NCBI RefSeq assembly: GCF_910589235.1
Contig: NC_060966.1
Coordinates: 5,242,820 to 5,306,819, forward strand
Reading direction: 5' to 3'
Source of the DNA: Vespa crabro
Lineage: Eukaryota > Arthropoda > Insecta > Hymenoptera > Vespidae
Length of the DNA: 64,000 bases
Shown here: one piece after another, positions 1 through 14,520 of the stretch
Numbering within the stretch: position 1 is the first letter of the stretch
How the letters are laid out: each line of letters starts with the position of its first letter
Program-made: the position numbers and the translations under genes
The notes under the pieces: generated by a model
What the model saw: only the letters and a program-made list of their open reading frames with translations
Databases searched by the model: none
Told to the model about the DNA's origin: nothing

Positions 1-189
1 CCCCGCGATGAAGGCGCCTCGAGCACACGCGCGTCGTTCCTTCGTCTCTCTCTCTCTCTCTCGTTCGCTCTCTCTTTCTTTCTATATTGTTTTCTTTCTC
101 TGTCACACGAAATCGTCAGGTCGATTCCCGTAACGTTGTTAGGTCCCTGAATCTTCGCTTTTTTCTTTTTTTCTTTCTTTCTTTCTCTA

Positions 190-225
<36 letters not shown>

Positions 226-1180
226 GTCCGAAAATCACCACCTGCGGAAATTACATGTATATTAGTACTCAATGCGTACGTGTACGTACACGTACAGAAA
301 GAGTAGTGTTTTCATTGGTCGAATCATTGATTAGTTCGATAAATGGTCACACGAGGATGCCACTGTCGCGAAAGTCGACAGTGACATCTATTGGATGGCC
401 ATGGAAGATCGTACTAGTCACGTGATACGTTGAATTAAACGCGCCAACTTTCGAATGACTTTCAGAGAATATAAACTTATCGAAACCAAATTATATGAAT
501 ATTAATTAATCATCGAATTGATCTAACGAATTAAATGAAAAATTTTGAAAGTTTGTCGAACGTTCATGTTGCGTTTATTCTCATTTATTTCAAACAATTA
601 TTAAAGATGATTTTTGTTTCTTTTTTTTTTTTTTTTTTTTTTTTTAGTAAAAAGACACGTAGAAAAATTTTTCTCATAAAAGCAATATAAATGTTTACGA
701 AAGCAAATTTAACATAATATAGTGATCGAACTATGATAAATATTATGATCGAATAGCACCAGTTGTACACACAACTCGTACTACAAATATAGAATTACAT
801 ACGATTTCTTTACCATCTAATCTACCTACGCACGAAAGGAACGTAACTTACGTAGGCGCGCACGTTGAACGAGTGGTTAAGAACGTGAGACATCGAAAAG
901 TTTATATTTTCGAAAGGTGAGAAAAAAAGGTTCGATCTCCACCTACATACATACGTAATATGAAGTAGCACCCACCTTTTGCTGGAACACCTGCGCGTGA
1001 TCGTGCGTGATCGTTCCAACGCGCGTGTTATTCAATTGGTATTAGCTAGATCTCGATAAATCGAGCATGCGCCATTTGTATTATTTTCTAATCGATGAAG
1101 TTTTCAATGAATTCTTCAAATAAGGTAAAATGATTCGACAATCATGAAATTATTAATATATATGAATCATATATTTACCT

Positions 1181-1545
1181 AATCGCATGATCTCTATAAT
1201 ATTGTAGTTAAATAATGCCCTCGATCTCGCTATGAGATCACTGATCACCACAATGATCTATATAATATCAACAAATTCTTCTTTATCCAAGAACGTTTCT
1301 CGATCTTCCACTTCCACCATGGATAAAAATAATTACGAACTGTCAACTCGTAAAAAAGAAAAAAAAAAAAAAGAAAAAAAATGAAAAAGAAAGAAAGAAA
1401 TGAAAAAACAAAACTCATTCGATCAATGGATATATATATATATATATATATACATATAATAATCGCATGATCTACAACATTATTATTGTATTCTATAATG
1501 GCCTCGATCTGTGAGATCGCTGACCGCAATGATCTACAATATAAA
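1181..1545. repeat. Diverged direct duplication of about 90 bp
   Basis: AATCGCATGATCT, CCTCGATCT, GAGATC and CAATGATCTA occur in the same order at 1181-1268 and 1461-1540, separated by poly-A and (TA)n sequence. Confidence 0.6.
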
Positions 1546-2009
1546 GGAATTCCCTTCTTCTATCCTTTTTGTATCTTTTCCTAGAACATATTCAGACTCA
1601 AACTTAAAAAAATAAATAAAAATGACATCATAATTAATTACTAAAAGATGTTCTCGTTATAAAACGACATTTGACATCATAAATAATCACATAGGTACTT
1701 GGATGCATATATGGAGGTAAAAGAAAAAAAAAAAAAAAAAAAAAAAGAAAGAAGAAGAAGGAAAAGAAAAAACTGTATCGCATGAACTCACGTGAACAGA
1801 GCGAGCGAGCATGTTTCTCGAGGACGGAAGTGCAGTGACCAATGCACGTTGTGTCGTTCCAAGTGTGCATCGAGAGTGACATCGAGTTCTCGTGTAGGTG
1901 CCATGTCGATACGAGGAATAAACAACAAGTTCGCATCGTACGGTTCTGAACACCCACCATACCACACAAACACAAAGATCTCCATCCTTCTATATTGGTA
2001 CTTAGACAC

Positions 2010-2050
<41 letters not shown>

Positions 2051-2243
2051 GATGTCTCTTGTTACATAGAAGCACGCGTTCATGCTGTAACGTAAAACGT
2101 ATAAGGGAGTTGTAAAGGCAAGGAGAGCACACAGGAAACGTTGCCTCTATGCACAACGCATAGTTCAGAATCTACGGGAATAGAATCGTACCCGTGCATT
2201 TCCACGCTACTCTTACATACACACAGAGACATACACACACATA

Positions 2244-2282
<39 letters not shown>

Positions 2283-3192
2283 GCAAAGATACTAGTTTAT
2301 CGTCCATGTAATTAGTCGAGAATCCATACGAGTGTCTCGTCTAAGTGAACGCTACGTTTAAATGATAATAATGTACACGAATGTAGTTAGAGAATTTGTA
2401 TTAGTACGATGTGTTTACGTATATGTTTATATCTGTGTGTAGATTTAAATGATAATACCGTACATACATACATACATACATACGTATAGATAGATATTGG
2501 TGTTCGATGCATATGCATATGAGATATATGCCGGTCTGGCTGTTGTTGGTTGCTTTTATCCCTTCCAAAGAGAGAATGATTCTAAGCGCTGTAATTTTAT
2601 ATTTTTATTTCTTAACATAAAAAATGTTCTTCAATATTATTTCATTATTTATTTATATATATATATCTATTTTTTAAATTTGTTTCCTAAGAATTGTTTT
2701 TTTAAATTAAAGAACTTTTTTCCATCCTTTTTTCTCTTTTTCTTTTTTTTTTTTCTTTTTAATATCACACATGCTTTTAAATGAAAACATATCTTTCGTA
2801 GATCGAAAGAGAAGGGAATGATAAATGTAATAACTCTCGATTTACTTAATACTTTGCATTCCAACGTTTCAACTTCCTTTATTGCCACCGAATTAAATTC
2901 CTATACCTTTTGACGGTGTCGACAACTTCGACTACGCCTCGAGCAACGGAAGTTCTGCTTGCTTTGGCGTTCCAAAGTTTGACGTATGTGTGCGTGTGCG
3001 TGCATTTGTTTGTGTGTGTGTGTATGTGTGCGTGCGTGTACGCGTGTCAATGTACACGTGAGTCTACGTACTTACAAACGACACGTCGAATCGCATGTAC
3101 TTATATAGTAGATATGCCGTTTCTTGGTCGTTACCTTGTCAAGAATTCAAACGGAAGCAAGACTCTCCCTGAAAAGAAGATATCTTTGAAAG

Positions 3193-3229
<37 letters not shown>

Positions 3230-3672
3230 ATACATACAATTAGCATCTCTTATCTCGTATCTTGTATCTCATTCGAGATAAAACGGATCTCAATCGGTAT
3301 TGTTATTAATCTATCTTCTCAACATTTAAATAAAATCATTTAGTTCTCTTACGTAAAAAAAAAAAAAAAGAAAAAGAAAAATATTTTACATATCAAAAAC
3401 AATAAAAAAATCCACACTTACTGACAGACATTAGAAATATCCATTAGTATTAGGATCTGTGAAATGATCAAAGTAAAGAGACATAATTTTTATCAACAGA
3501 TATACATAGTACCCTCTTATATATCAATTCTTCCCTAACATTACTTTGGTCTATAACATTAATCATCATTATAAGACACAATTGTGCGTCATCTTACGAG
3601 GGAAGTGATTTATCATTAAATCTTTTAACGTATACGGAAGAAGATAGGTGTACAGTTAGGTACACTAAATAA

Positions 3673-3704
<32 letters not shown>

Positions 3705-4227
3705 AAATCTAAGAAAATCTTTTCCACCTTTTCTTTTTCTTTTTTTTTTTGCACACATGCTCGATGAAATAAATATGAATTAGTAAGCTTTGAAAAAATA
3801 ATAATAAGAAGAAGAAGAAGAAAAAGAAGAAGAAGTCGACGATGAAAAAGAAGAGGAAGCAAAAAGAAAGTTATTAATAGAAATAAAAAATGTATCTTCA
3901 TTGGCAAATAGACAAACACTTTCAATTTGTTCCTTAACCGAGTACAGATAAATTATTAAGATGTAGAAGAAGAAAGAGAAAAATCAAAGAGAGAAAAATA
4001 TGAAAAAGAAAAAAAATAGAAAATCTATCTCCATTGGTAACTCAAATGAACATTTTTTTAACAGCTTATTTCTGAGCACAGGTTTACCCTCTACTTCTAC
4101 CTACTCGAAGAAATAATCTCCGAGACTATATCCACCATCCGTGCCGGAGGTGCCGCGATTCCCATCCATCCTGGGAGAGACAATAGGTCTCTCCTGACAA
4201 AGAGAGAAGATCAACTAGCTCTCTCAC

Positions 4228-4264
4228 TCGTTCGTTCGTTCGTTCGTTCGTTCATTCGTTCGCT
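4228..4264. repeat. (CGTT)n array
   Basis: Nine TTCG/CGTT tetramers with one T-for-G change. Confidence 0.9.
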
Positions 4265-4373
4265 TTCCTTTCTCAGAGTGCCGGGAGCTCGGAACGACGA
4301 CCGCAGGGGCTCGTTTAAGCTTTCAATGGATACGCGATTCTGAAAACAACGAGAAAGAGAGAGAGAAAGAGAG

Positions 4374-4410
<37 letters not shown>

Positions 4411-4474
4411 AAAATAAAAAAATCACTTGAAATCCAACTATACCAGACCAAAAAACCTTCTCGAATTTTTATCC

Positions 4475-4925
4475 ATACTTGCAATCAATTTATATAAATA
4501 TTATGTATCTATTATGGTACATATTAATGAATAATGTTTCAATGATGGTGAAAGATCGTAAATTATTTCTTACACGATTATATTAGAATAATTGAATAGA
4601 CAAAAAAAAAATAAATGAAAAAAAAAAAAAATTAAATGGAAAACAAATTTTTTTAAGCAGACAAAAATATGATATATAACAATCGATTATTATTTGCAAC
4701 ATTTCCTCGCCTGCAATTAATTATACAAATAGTTATATATATATATGTTATCTGTTATATATTGTCAATGATGTTTCGATGATTGTCAAATATCGTAGAT
4801 TATTTTTATACGAGTATTAGAATTGAATGAAAGGAATAAGTCAAAAAGTAAGAAAAATAAAAGTTACAAAAAAGTGAACGAAAGTCTGTCTATATAATAA
4901 TCGATTATTTGCTACATTTTAATAC
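4475..4925. repeat. Diverged tandem duplication of about 135-150 bp
   Basis: 4475-4605 and 4703-4850 share TGCAATTAATT-type sequence, CAATGATG, ATATCGTAGATTATTT and TAGAATTGAAT blocks. A partial third copy (ATAATCGATTATTTGC) follows near 4895. Confidence 0.55.
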
Positions 4926-4934
4926 ATAAATACG

Positions 4935-4980
<46 letters not shown>

Positions 4981-5217
4981 CACTTACATACATACATATA
5001 TACATACTTAAGAACGAGTTCACATATAACGAGGGCTTAATTCTCTTCTCTCACGCAATTCAGGAAGGCCGTTATACACGAAGGACGCTTCCCACGTTAT
5101 CTCTCGCGTCAGTTGTGCTCGGTAGTATACCAAGCGCTTATTTCGTTCGGACGTATGTATATATGTAAGATAACATATGTAGTTACGTATTATAAGCGAG
5201 TTGAAATTGGTATGATA

Positions 5218-5251
<34 letters not shown>

Positions 5252-5674
5252 CATCGTCGGTCCTTGTCATTGTCGTCATCGACGTAATATTAAAATACAT
5301 TTCCTGAAACGTTCAATAACCGACTGTAAAGATTTTTCAATTATTTCATACACTGTTACGAAGAATCTTGGTCAAAGTCTGCGATCTCGATAGACATCAT
5401 CAGTTCTACGAAAAACTTTTCTTTTCGAAGAATAAGATCATTTCAAAGTCATGTTATTATGCATATTTGAATGTATTTTTTGATCAGCTACACGATGCAA
5501 AAAAAAAAAAAAAGAAACAAAAGAAACACCGATGTTCTTAATAACTCTGAAAAAAAGATTCTTACCAGATATTGGTGTCTTTTGATATTATGCACATTAC
5601 GTTAAAAATATTTTACGTATCGCAATAAACCAAAGAGATATTTAGCTGATCTTATTTGAAATGATCACCCGGTC

Positions 5675-5745
<71 letters not shown>

Positions 5746-6033
5746 TCATACGAATGTAACAAATGATTATAGATATTTCAATGAGAGTATATCAATCATT
5801 TTTTCGCAGCTGTTTAAATACAAATCGAATAATAATCGATTCCCGTAAATAATATACAAATGTCCCTTTTACTAACGTATCGATGAAAAGATTTTATCAA
5901 CATAGAAAGAGGGAACACCCGGTGCTCGTTGGTGAGATACAACGAAAGCTGTTAGGAGACGACAAGCGCGAATGGATTTACGATAGGTTCCAAGTATCCT
6001 CGCGTCAATGGCTGCTTGTTAATCCTATAAGAA

Positions 6034-6288
6034 TTATGTAGGTGTAACAAGGATACGTACAAATAAAGTTAATGTTATAGTTAGTATCACGTTGTGGATA
6101 AGTTCGTAAATCGATGATACCAGTTTCGGTTCATTGAGGTCACACGCTACGAGACGGTCACGCTCTACCAGTTCGAAGTTATGACGCTTGAGACACGTAC
6201 CGGGTCCCCCTTTCGGAAGTTCGAATTTCCAGATCTTCTGTGTCGGCGATGGTGTTCCAATAACCGGACACCATAACGAAGAAACCAA
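6034..6288 (-). CDS. Candidate small ORF, unrecognised
   Basis: An 84-residue minus-strand frame beginning MVSSLWCPVIGTPSPTQKIW and including LVERDRLVACDLNEP. Unlike most frames here it is not a repeat translation and has balanced codon use. It has no recognised domain and lies upstream of the gene. It may be chance or an exon relic. Confidence 0.15.
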   Translation of the reverse strand: MVSSLWCPVIGTPSPTQKIWKFELPKGGPGTCLKRHNFELVERDRLVACDLNEPKLVSSIYELIHNVILTITLTLFVRILVTPT

Positions 6289-9200
6289 TGTTTCTAGTTC
6301 GTGTCATGTCGTAATACCGTAAAACCACGTTACACGTCTTTATATTATATTCTTATCTCTCATTAACGAGAGAAAACTTACCAATCATAATTATTTCTCG
6401 CTAATTAAATTACCAGATATCTATATATTTAATTATTTTCAAATAATAAAGTATTGTACTATCTCTTGTTTCTTTCTTTCTTTTTCTTTTTCAATTGATA
6501 TTGAATTATGTCGAGAAAGAAGGGAGAGAAAAGAAAAGATATAATTTTTTTCTCGAGGATCATTTCGAAAAAAAAAAAAAAAAAAAAGAAAAAGATACGT
6601 GTTAAAAAATAAAATGACGAAACGAATTGCGTAGAGCAATCTCTTACGTAGCGTTAGAACTTCGTAAAGAAATTGCGATATAAGGACCGTTTTCTATTGC
6701 GTCTACGCAACGGACTCGTATTAGAAGGTAGATAGACACTACCTGACTAGCTAGTGTACCCACGCACAAACTTAAAACACAACAACAACCGGTAAACACG
6801 CACACATACACACTTTTAGAATCAAACGATATGCCAAGTGAGATTCAACTTGTTTGAAAGGGTTGCGCAAGCGGCAAAAACTCTTGCGTGTAACAGGCAG
6901 ATTACGAGGCACGTTCTTTTTCCGGAACAATTTTTAATAATAATTGACATCGTGTGTGTGTGTGTGTGTGTCGTTAATTATGTCAGTGTAAATATACAAG
7001 CGTACTCAACCGTTTGATCGTTTTTAGATTTAACGATATTGAATCATCACGATCGAAAGGATATAGAACGGTATTAAATAAATCAATTAAGAATTTCAAT
7101 TTCATTTTTTTTTTTCTTTTGCTTTCTCTTATTTTGTCTTCTTCTTCGTTTTCCTTCCCCCCTCCCTCCCTCCCCCTTTCATTTCTCTTATTTCAAATAA
7201 GAGAACAAATTGTATCGGAACGGAAGTATTATACTTAACTTGGATTTTTTGGATAACTTTCCTGACTTTCTATATCAGATCTAAAAAGATCAATCGAAAT
7301 GAACGTTAATAGTATGAAAATAAGCTAAAAAGAAGAAAGGATCCGGGGGTGGATGGGATCTGATCGTGCTTATTTAACTAACGTTTCAAGGAAATAACTT
7401 TTCAAGGAAAGCATTAATACCTAGACGCGTGTGCAACTTTCTTTTTATGTTAGCGCGTATAATTTTGAACATGATTACCAACTGTAAACGAACTATTAAA
7501 TATTTCTTTTTCTTCGTTTCTTTTTAAACTTTTTGCCATCATTATCGCTTATGATCCAATCAGCTGATCGTTCACATGTTTTTACAGAAGCGAAAAACTC
7601 TTAGAAGATGTAGAAGAAGACGTAGAAGAAGAAGAAGAAGAAGAACAATACTTGAAAGAGTCTCGAAAAACAAAGTCACGATTATTTATATCTACATCTC
7701 CCGGTCATTTTTTTAAGTTACGCTTAGGCGATCAAAGTTCCGCCGGAAGTCGAATTAAATTACCTTGTGGTGGAAGTAAATTCGAGCGGAAGTGCACGAG
7801 AGATAGATGCTCGATGCAACAAATCGAAGCGACTTTATTGTTATTTCAGGAAATAGAATATTCGTATACCCATGGGAGAGGGCGAGAGAGTGGGATGAGA
7901 AATGAAAAAAAAAAGAAAAAAGAAAAAATTCGTAAAAACGAATAATCCAGATGTTTGCAAATTATCCAAATTATCCAAAGATCGCTTATCATCATGGGGA
8001 AATATTGAAAAAGGTATCCTAGATAAAATTTATCGCAATGGATCATAATACCCTAAGGAACATTTTATCTTCCGTTGATATATTTCTTTCCTCTTTTCTT
8101 TTTTTCCCTTTTTGTATGTGGTCGGTTTTTATCAAAGTATAAAGCCTTATCGCGTGAAAACGGACAAAGTAATGGCCCTGTGTTTACAGGTCGTCGTTAC
8201 CGAGGGTAGAAAGTGCAACAACCAACAAGGGCACACCTAAATAAGGGCGAGGCCTTCGAAAAGGGTGTGGTATCTTCTCCACATTCTTATTTCTTTTCGA
8301 ACCATCACGATAGTCACGCTAGAATCCAACCCCTTAATGGAATAATCACTTTAAATGGATCCATCGCTATATTAATAAATAAACTTTTTTATAATGTAAT
8401 AGAAAGAACATAAATAAAGAACAATATGTACGCGCACAAGGTGTTTTATAAAGAGCTCAACTTGTGAATGTGTCACGTTTTTATGGACTATGATAAATTC
8501 ATTGACGAGAAAGATTTATGTTCCTTTTAACGTTCATTGTTCGTGAAAGTTAAGCCTGTGGGCGATCGAGTTTTTGTTTACACTTTGATTTGATTCGTCG
8601 TTTTTAGTCTTAACTTATTCGTCATACGGTATTCGATTAGTTATCTGTAAACGCGTATATATGTATATAAGACAATATTATCCCAACAAACTCTGACGTT
8701 ACCGCGATATCTTTTGATTCTAAAGACTATAGTGCAACAAAAGAAAGAGAGAAAGAGAGAAAGAGAGAAAGATACGAGTACCCATGATCTTTTTTTTTTC
8801 CTTTTATAAAATATTTCTACTCGTTAATTGACATGAGGTTACTACTTTGAATTCGACTAATGTTTCATGGTCAATGTATATATTTTTTTCTTTTTTGTTT
8901 TTTAAGAGAAGACACTTTCCGGTCTACTATTAGCAAACTTAACGTCAGATGTTCACCGGTCGCTCTTCGGCGCATTTCCGTCGGATGTTTTAAGAAATCC
9001 TAATGTTCACGAGCCGTGTAATGTAAGTCAATCATCCTTGAAAAAAGATATAGAATCTGACCTATATATTTAGTGCCACTCCCGAATGAGTTGCTTTATG
9101 GGGTAATGTAGAGGAATAGAGGAAAGAGAGAATCCAATTAATTTATTACACAATATACCTACGTAAAAAGATCCTTTACAATTATTACGAACGCACAAAT

Positions 9201-11003
9201 GGTGAGATCATTTTTCTTCGTTGTCTAACATAAATTTAATCGCTTATACCAATACAAGAATATAAAATCAATCAGGAATATCCAAGGAAAAAATATCGAT
9301 CGAATTGATCAAACAAAATCAAATATAGCTCTAATCGCCTTCATTAAATTTTAACAGGAAATCATAAATTTCCATCAGCAGAATGACTAGACCAGTTTTA
9401 GCAAACTCTAAACGATTCTTGACGTACCTATATAATCTCAACCTGAATCCAAAGCACTATCCGTAAATTAATAGTCCACACCTGGTCCTTAATAACGATC
9501 GTACAATCCGATAAAACCTTCCCCTCTCTGTTATTTTTTCTTTCCTTTTTTTTTTTTCCTTTCTTTTTCCATGTCGAAACACTTCTTTGAAATATACTTT
9601 CTCAAGTATCAGGAACGAAGGGAAAATTCAATGAAAATCATCTTCTCTTCTTTTTTTTTAATTTTTATTACCAATTGTTAAATATCCCATACTATATAAT
9701 CAAATTGAAACGTTTGTAACAACGACAGAAATGAGAAAAAAGAAAAAAAAAGAAAAATGGCCAATGAAAGATGATATATGTACTACTTTCAGCCGAATAT
9801 ACGAAGAAGGTGTACTTATATTATCATCCCACCCATGTGCGTGTCTTTTTTCACAAGCAGATTGTAAGAAGTAAGAAGACATTTTTTTTAGGACAAAAAA
9901 GGGCCTGTTCATTCTTGAAAAAGGAAAAGAACAAATATACAACGGTACTACGCACGTTTATCGTACTCCGTGCAAGTCTTTTTATATATATATATATACA
10001 TACATACATTTAATAGTCAGATTTTATTAGACCCTAGAATTACTTCCGCAAAGAACCTTATCTTCCAAGTTTTTTGACTATTTTGTAAATATTTGTTTAT
10101 TTTTCTTCTTTTCTTTTTTTCCCGCCCCCCTCTTCCACTATTTTTTACACCGCGATAATAAACTTATATCACAGAAATTATATTTAATTCATTCATACAT
10201 TATTATTATCGACGATACAGATATAAATATTTTAATTCAAAATATCACTTATAATAATCTCTTAACGAAGAGCGAAAGTAACACCCATGGGAATCCATAG
10301 ATGATCATGGTTCAAAACACAATGCTATTCATTCGAGTTCAGGAAACATAACCAAGCCACAACCAAAGACCGGAAAAGATGGATCTCGATATCGATTTGA
10401 TATTGTGTGTTGGTGACAGCTAAACAATATCATCGAGTTCAAAAACATTCTCATTCGATACATGATCAAACAAAATTTATATTTGCAATTATGTGAAAAT
10501 ACGTGAAAGAATATAAATAGCAAAGAAAAAAATAAAAAATTAAATAAATGAATGCCAAAAATTTCTTTTCTTTTTTTTTTTTTTAACATACCAACGAGAA
10601 TGAAGAAAAGAAAATTTAAGGGGGAAAATAAATTGGAAGCACGGTGGTGAGCAACTTTATCCTTATAGAAGACACGTACATCTCTCTCTCTCTCTCTCTT
10701 CTCTTTCTCCCTATGGTATGCACGTCGACACTGCTTATGGGAGTTTGGCAGTCGCGGTCCAGCTTGGTGGGTCTCATGGTGTTGCGTTACTTTCCCACAG
10801 GCGAGGAGGCTCTTCCTTCGTGTGTGCAATTCTTTCTATATACGTCTACTATGCACCTGAATACCTATATATCGTACACACAAATACAAATGCATCTACT
10901 ACGGTACAAGTACCGTGTGCTCTGCGCATCGAGCACGAAGAAGAAGAAAGATGGGATCCTAAAGAAGAGAGAGAGACAGAGACAGAGACAGAGACAGAGA
11001 GAG

Positions 11004-11046
<43 letters not shown>

Positions 11047-13751
11047 TAGAGAGAGGTACGCATCTCACCTTGCAAGGCGAACCTGTTCGTCAGTACCCGA
11101 AACCAAAGATCACCGTAACACTGAGTGTTACGGCCTGAAAATTACCTTCATCCTGTCTCGGATCTTTAAATCACGAAATTTCAACTAATCCAATCAGTTT
11201 GGATATCAATTAATCCAATATGTACGAATATAATCCAATATGTACGAATGATAATTATAAATAAACGAAAAATTCTTCAATGATTAATATTAGTCTTATA
11301 ATGTCGTGGATTTTGACTCATAGAAATTAATTGTTAGCTCTTATAAAAAAAAAATTTAACTACAAGTTTCACGATATATTACATTTTTTTTTTTTTTTTC
11401 ATTATTTAGTTGATCAGCAAGTAATGTCGAAATTTTTCAATAGAAAATATTACATATTTTCTTCGTTAATAATATCGAACGTATTAAAAAATATTGATAA
11501 CATGATGTAGGTATTAAATACGATTTAAATAAATAATAATAAAAATTGAATGGGAATTTTCGAAATTTTTACTGAACAATCTCGATAGTTTTTCTTTCTT
11601 TTTTTTTTTTTTTAGAAAGAAAATTCCAACCATTAATAATTATCCAACCAAATAGATTAGAAGTTGAAGTAATACTATTAAAGAGAAAAAGAATAGAGCA
11701 ACAACGAAACAAAAAAACAACAACATATGTTGTATACTTGTTGAATTTTCATGCTTGCCGATTGCAAGCAGATGCAACATGCATTTCGCTAGCGCAGCTA
11801 ATTGAATTTTCCCCTCGAGATCGTCTCGATGGAAGCCAGACTCGGCGTGGCACGAGTTTCCTCGACAGGAGACTCCTTGTTCGTGACAAAACGTATCACG
11901 TTATCAACTACTAGAACCGACCGAGAAGATCTGTTAAAATAAAAACGTTTCGCGTGAAGATCTTCGTTTTTCTTAAAGAGAGAAGAAACAAGAAACGTCT
12001 AAGAATTTTCAACGGAGCGAATTCAAACGTTAACTCATCCTTAAGGAAAAATTAAAAAAAAAAAAAGAAAAAAGGAAAAAAAAAAGTAAAAAATAATAAA
12101 AGAAAAAGAAAGAAAAAAGAAAAGAACAAAAAAAAAACAAGAGAAAAAGAAAATACAAGAGATAGGAATATAGAGACAAGTTCGCAAGATTTCTGATTAA
12201 CTTACATGCACAAACGCTTTCTCGATGGATTAATCATCATAGGCTTCCGTCTTCCGTGTGAAAAGTGAAAATCGTTTGGGAATGTTGAAAACATGAGAAA
12301 TCCAAGGATATCTCAATTGTGAGAAAAATTACTTTTCGTAGATATTCTTGGCCTGTTCTTTCGTTAATCCCTTCTTTTCTCCTCCTTTCGAACCTCAAAT
12401 TATTAGCACGAAAGAATCTTTCGACATTCTTCATTCTTTCTCTACCCTACTCAAACTAATCCTCCTACTACTTTCTATGATCTTATTAGATAAAAAAAAA
12501 AGGAAAAAAAAAAAAAGAAAAAACGAATATTTCGTGAAAGAATTTCGATTTTTGTTCTTTTAACCATAATACACAGAGAAGAAAATTTTCCTTTCGAATT
12601 TTTATGAATGTCGATTTTTTTTTTTTTTCATTTACAATCATAGACTTTTCATAATGAACAAAGTAAAAAAAAGAAAAATCGACGTTAAATTTAATTTCCG
12701 GCAATAATGTCGTACATCAAAAATCATAAAAAATATTTTCGATTCGATCGTATTGCTTCGAACTTACTTTTTTTTTTTGTTTTGGCCGAATGATCATCAC
12801 GTAGGAGTAAAAAAAAACCATTACTACGATAAGCATCCTTTGTTCCAGCATATATCTACATAAATAATTTCAATGATCGTCTTATACATATGTATATACA
12901 TATAGGGTGGGCTGAGGCCAAAGGCTTAGAGTCTAACAATCTGGAAAAAAAAAGAGAAAAAAAAAAGAAAAAAAAAATGTAGCCTGAAAAACTTCAACTT
13001 TTCGAATCACCTTTGACTCGACCCTTCGTCGTATGCATTTATACAAAATATTTCATCGTCCTTGAACCCAGCGATGAAAAAGGAAAAGATGCATTGACAT
13101 CCGAAGACGAGAGACACTAAAACAATGTCAAAATAATGTCTCCTTAAAGTCTTCTCTCGTTTTCGAGCCTTCTTTTCATTGGATTATGTGAATGGAATAA
13201 CTAATAGAAAATAAAATTACCGGACGTGCACGTTCTTAACGATCACTTTATGAGTGTGTCTGTGCCTGTGCACGTCATGTTTGCGACGTTCCTTTTTTTA
13301 CATTACGTACGCATGTACCTTATATATTCGACAGGGTAAGTACATATCCGATCGATCGTTGCTGTAATCGACTTAGCCTAATTTATCCTCTTAGGAAAGT
13401 TAACTCACTCACAGTTTCCCGTTTCGTATCTCTCGCGATCTAACTTTCCACGTGTACATTCCTAATTATTTCTTAAACTGTTACTAATTTTCTAACAAAA
13501 TTACTTCATTCGTTGTAGTATTCATTTTTTCATTCAAAAAGAAAAGGAAAGAAAAGAAAAAAAAAAAAAAAAGAAAAGATAATTACGATTAAACAATTTT
13601 ATCAATGATCATGTTCAAATAAAAAAAAATGGATATTAAATCTATCGACGCACGCACCTACGCACGATATAATAAAAATAATTATATAATTCTAATAAGT
13701 ATATGAAAAAATTATTGATAAAAAGCGTGCGTAGCAAAGAGCATGATAAAA

Positions 13752-13806
<55 letters not shown>

Positions 13807-14399
13807 TAGAGAAAGAGAGATGATAGCAACAGAAGAGAAAAACCAGCAAATCCAAGAAAGAAAAAGAAAACGAAAAAGAGGAAGAAAGAAAAATAAAGAG
13901 AAAGAGAAAAAAAGAAAAAAGAAGAAATCTAAGAAAAGGGCCTATACTTAAGGTGAACCTTGAGTAGGTTTGTTCTACCGTAACAAGCCATCGTCCTGGG
14001 TCCAAGTGTGTCTCGTAAAAGAAAGCAAAGGGTCGGCGAACGAAGGAGAACGTTTGCGTGGACATACGACGTCCATGTTCCTGTTCAACGAAAGCGGCAA
14101 AACTACGCCCCCGCACCACCGACGCTAAAACACACATATACACACACACATCCATCCATACTCATACCTACGAACCATATCCATAGTCATACGTATCTAT
14201 CCATCTCCATCTCTATTTCTATCTCTGTCTGTCTCTCCTTCTCTCTCTCTTTCTCTCTCTCTCTTTCTCTCTCTTGCTATCTTTCTCTCTCTCTCTCTCT
14301 CTCTGTCGAGTTTTCTCTGAAGCTAGTATATCGCCATACAGGAAGGTCGTTCTCTTTCCTTCGCTTGGCTTTTGAGTTCCCGCTTGGTCGACTACTACT

Positions 14400-14520
14400 A
14401 TACTATAGAACGTGCAGCGCTACTACTTTACTCGTTCGCGCGGATAGTTAGTACTGGCGCAGCGCTCGTCGCGTGCACTTCGAATGCGCTCCGCGTTCTT
14501 TCATCTCTATCTTTCTTTTT
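14400..14520 (+). promoter_or_regulatory. CpG-rich patch, candidate promoter of the rau-like gene
   Basis: Within AT-rich microsatellite sequence, about 100 bases near 14415-14500 are rich in CG dinucleotides and GCGC (GCAGCGCT appears twice, CGTCGCG, CTCCGCG). It lies 1.4 kb upstream of the first coding exon and is followed by a (CT)n tract and AG|GTAACG at 14742, which could be the donor of a 5' UTR exon. There is no TATA box at a convincing distance. Placement is inferred from composition and position only. Confidence 0.2.

Larger units (their letters stand above)
1..14399. other. Non-coding 5' flank rich in microsatellites
   Basis: No coding exon could be supported here. The sequence alternates between AT-rich unique DNA and (CT)n, (GA)n, (TA)n, (TG)n and interrupted poly-A tracts. 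Two local diverged duplications are listed separately. Mildly CpG-richer patches, for example at 6110-6280 and 11790-11890, could be regulatory or small exons. A 61-84 residue minus-strand frame at 6034-6288 has a protein-like composition but no recognised domain. Confidence 0.5.

Noticed and set aside
920..945. tRNA B-box (GGTTCGATCTCC)
   Set aside because: No A-box at the right distance and no cloverleaf arms.
1060..1076. NRF-1-like GAGCATGCGCC and GCCAT motif as a promoter
   Set aside because: One mismatch to the NRF-1 palindrome, no exon or CpG support nearby. Too weak to list.
10644..11188. Overlapping 156-164 residue frames
   Set aside because: They depend on (CT)n and (GA)n tracts; the unique parts are frame-ambiguous and lack splice or start context.
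13703..13951. Basic RE-rich (SR-like) protein
   Set aside because: Produced by (GA)n and poly-purine tracts. No non-repeat segment has coding character.
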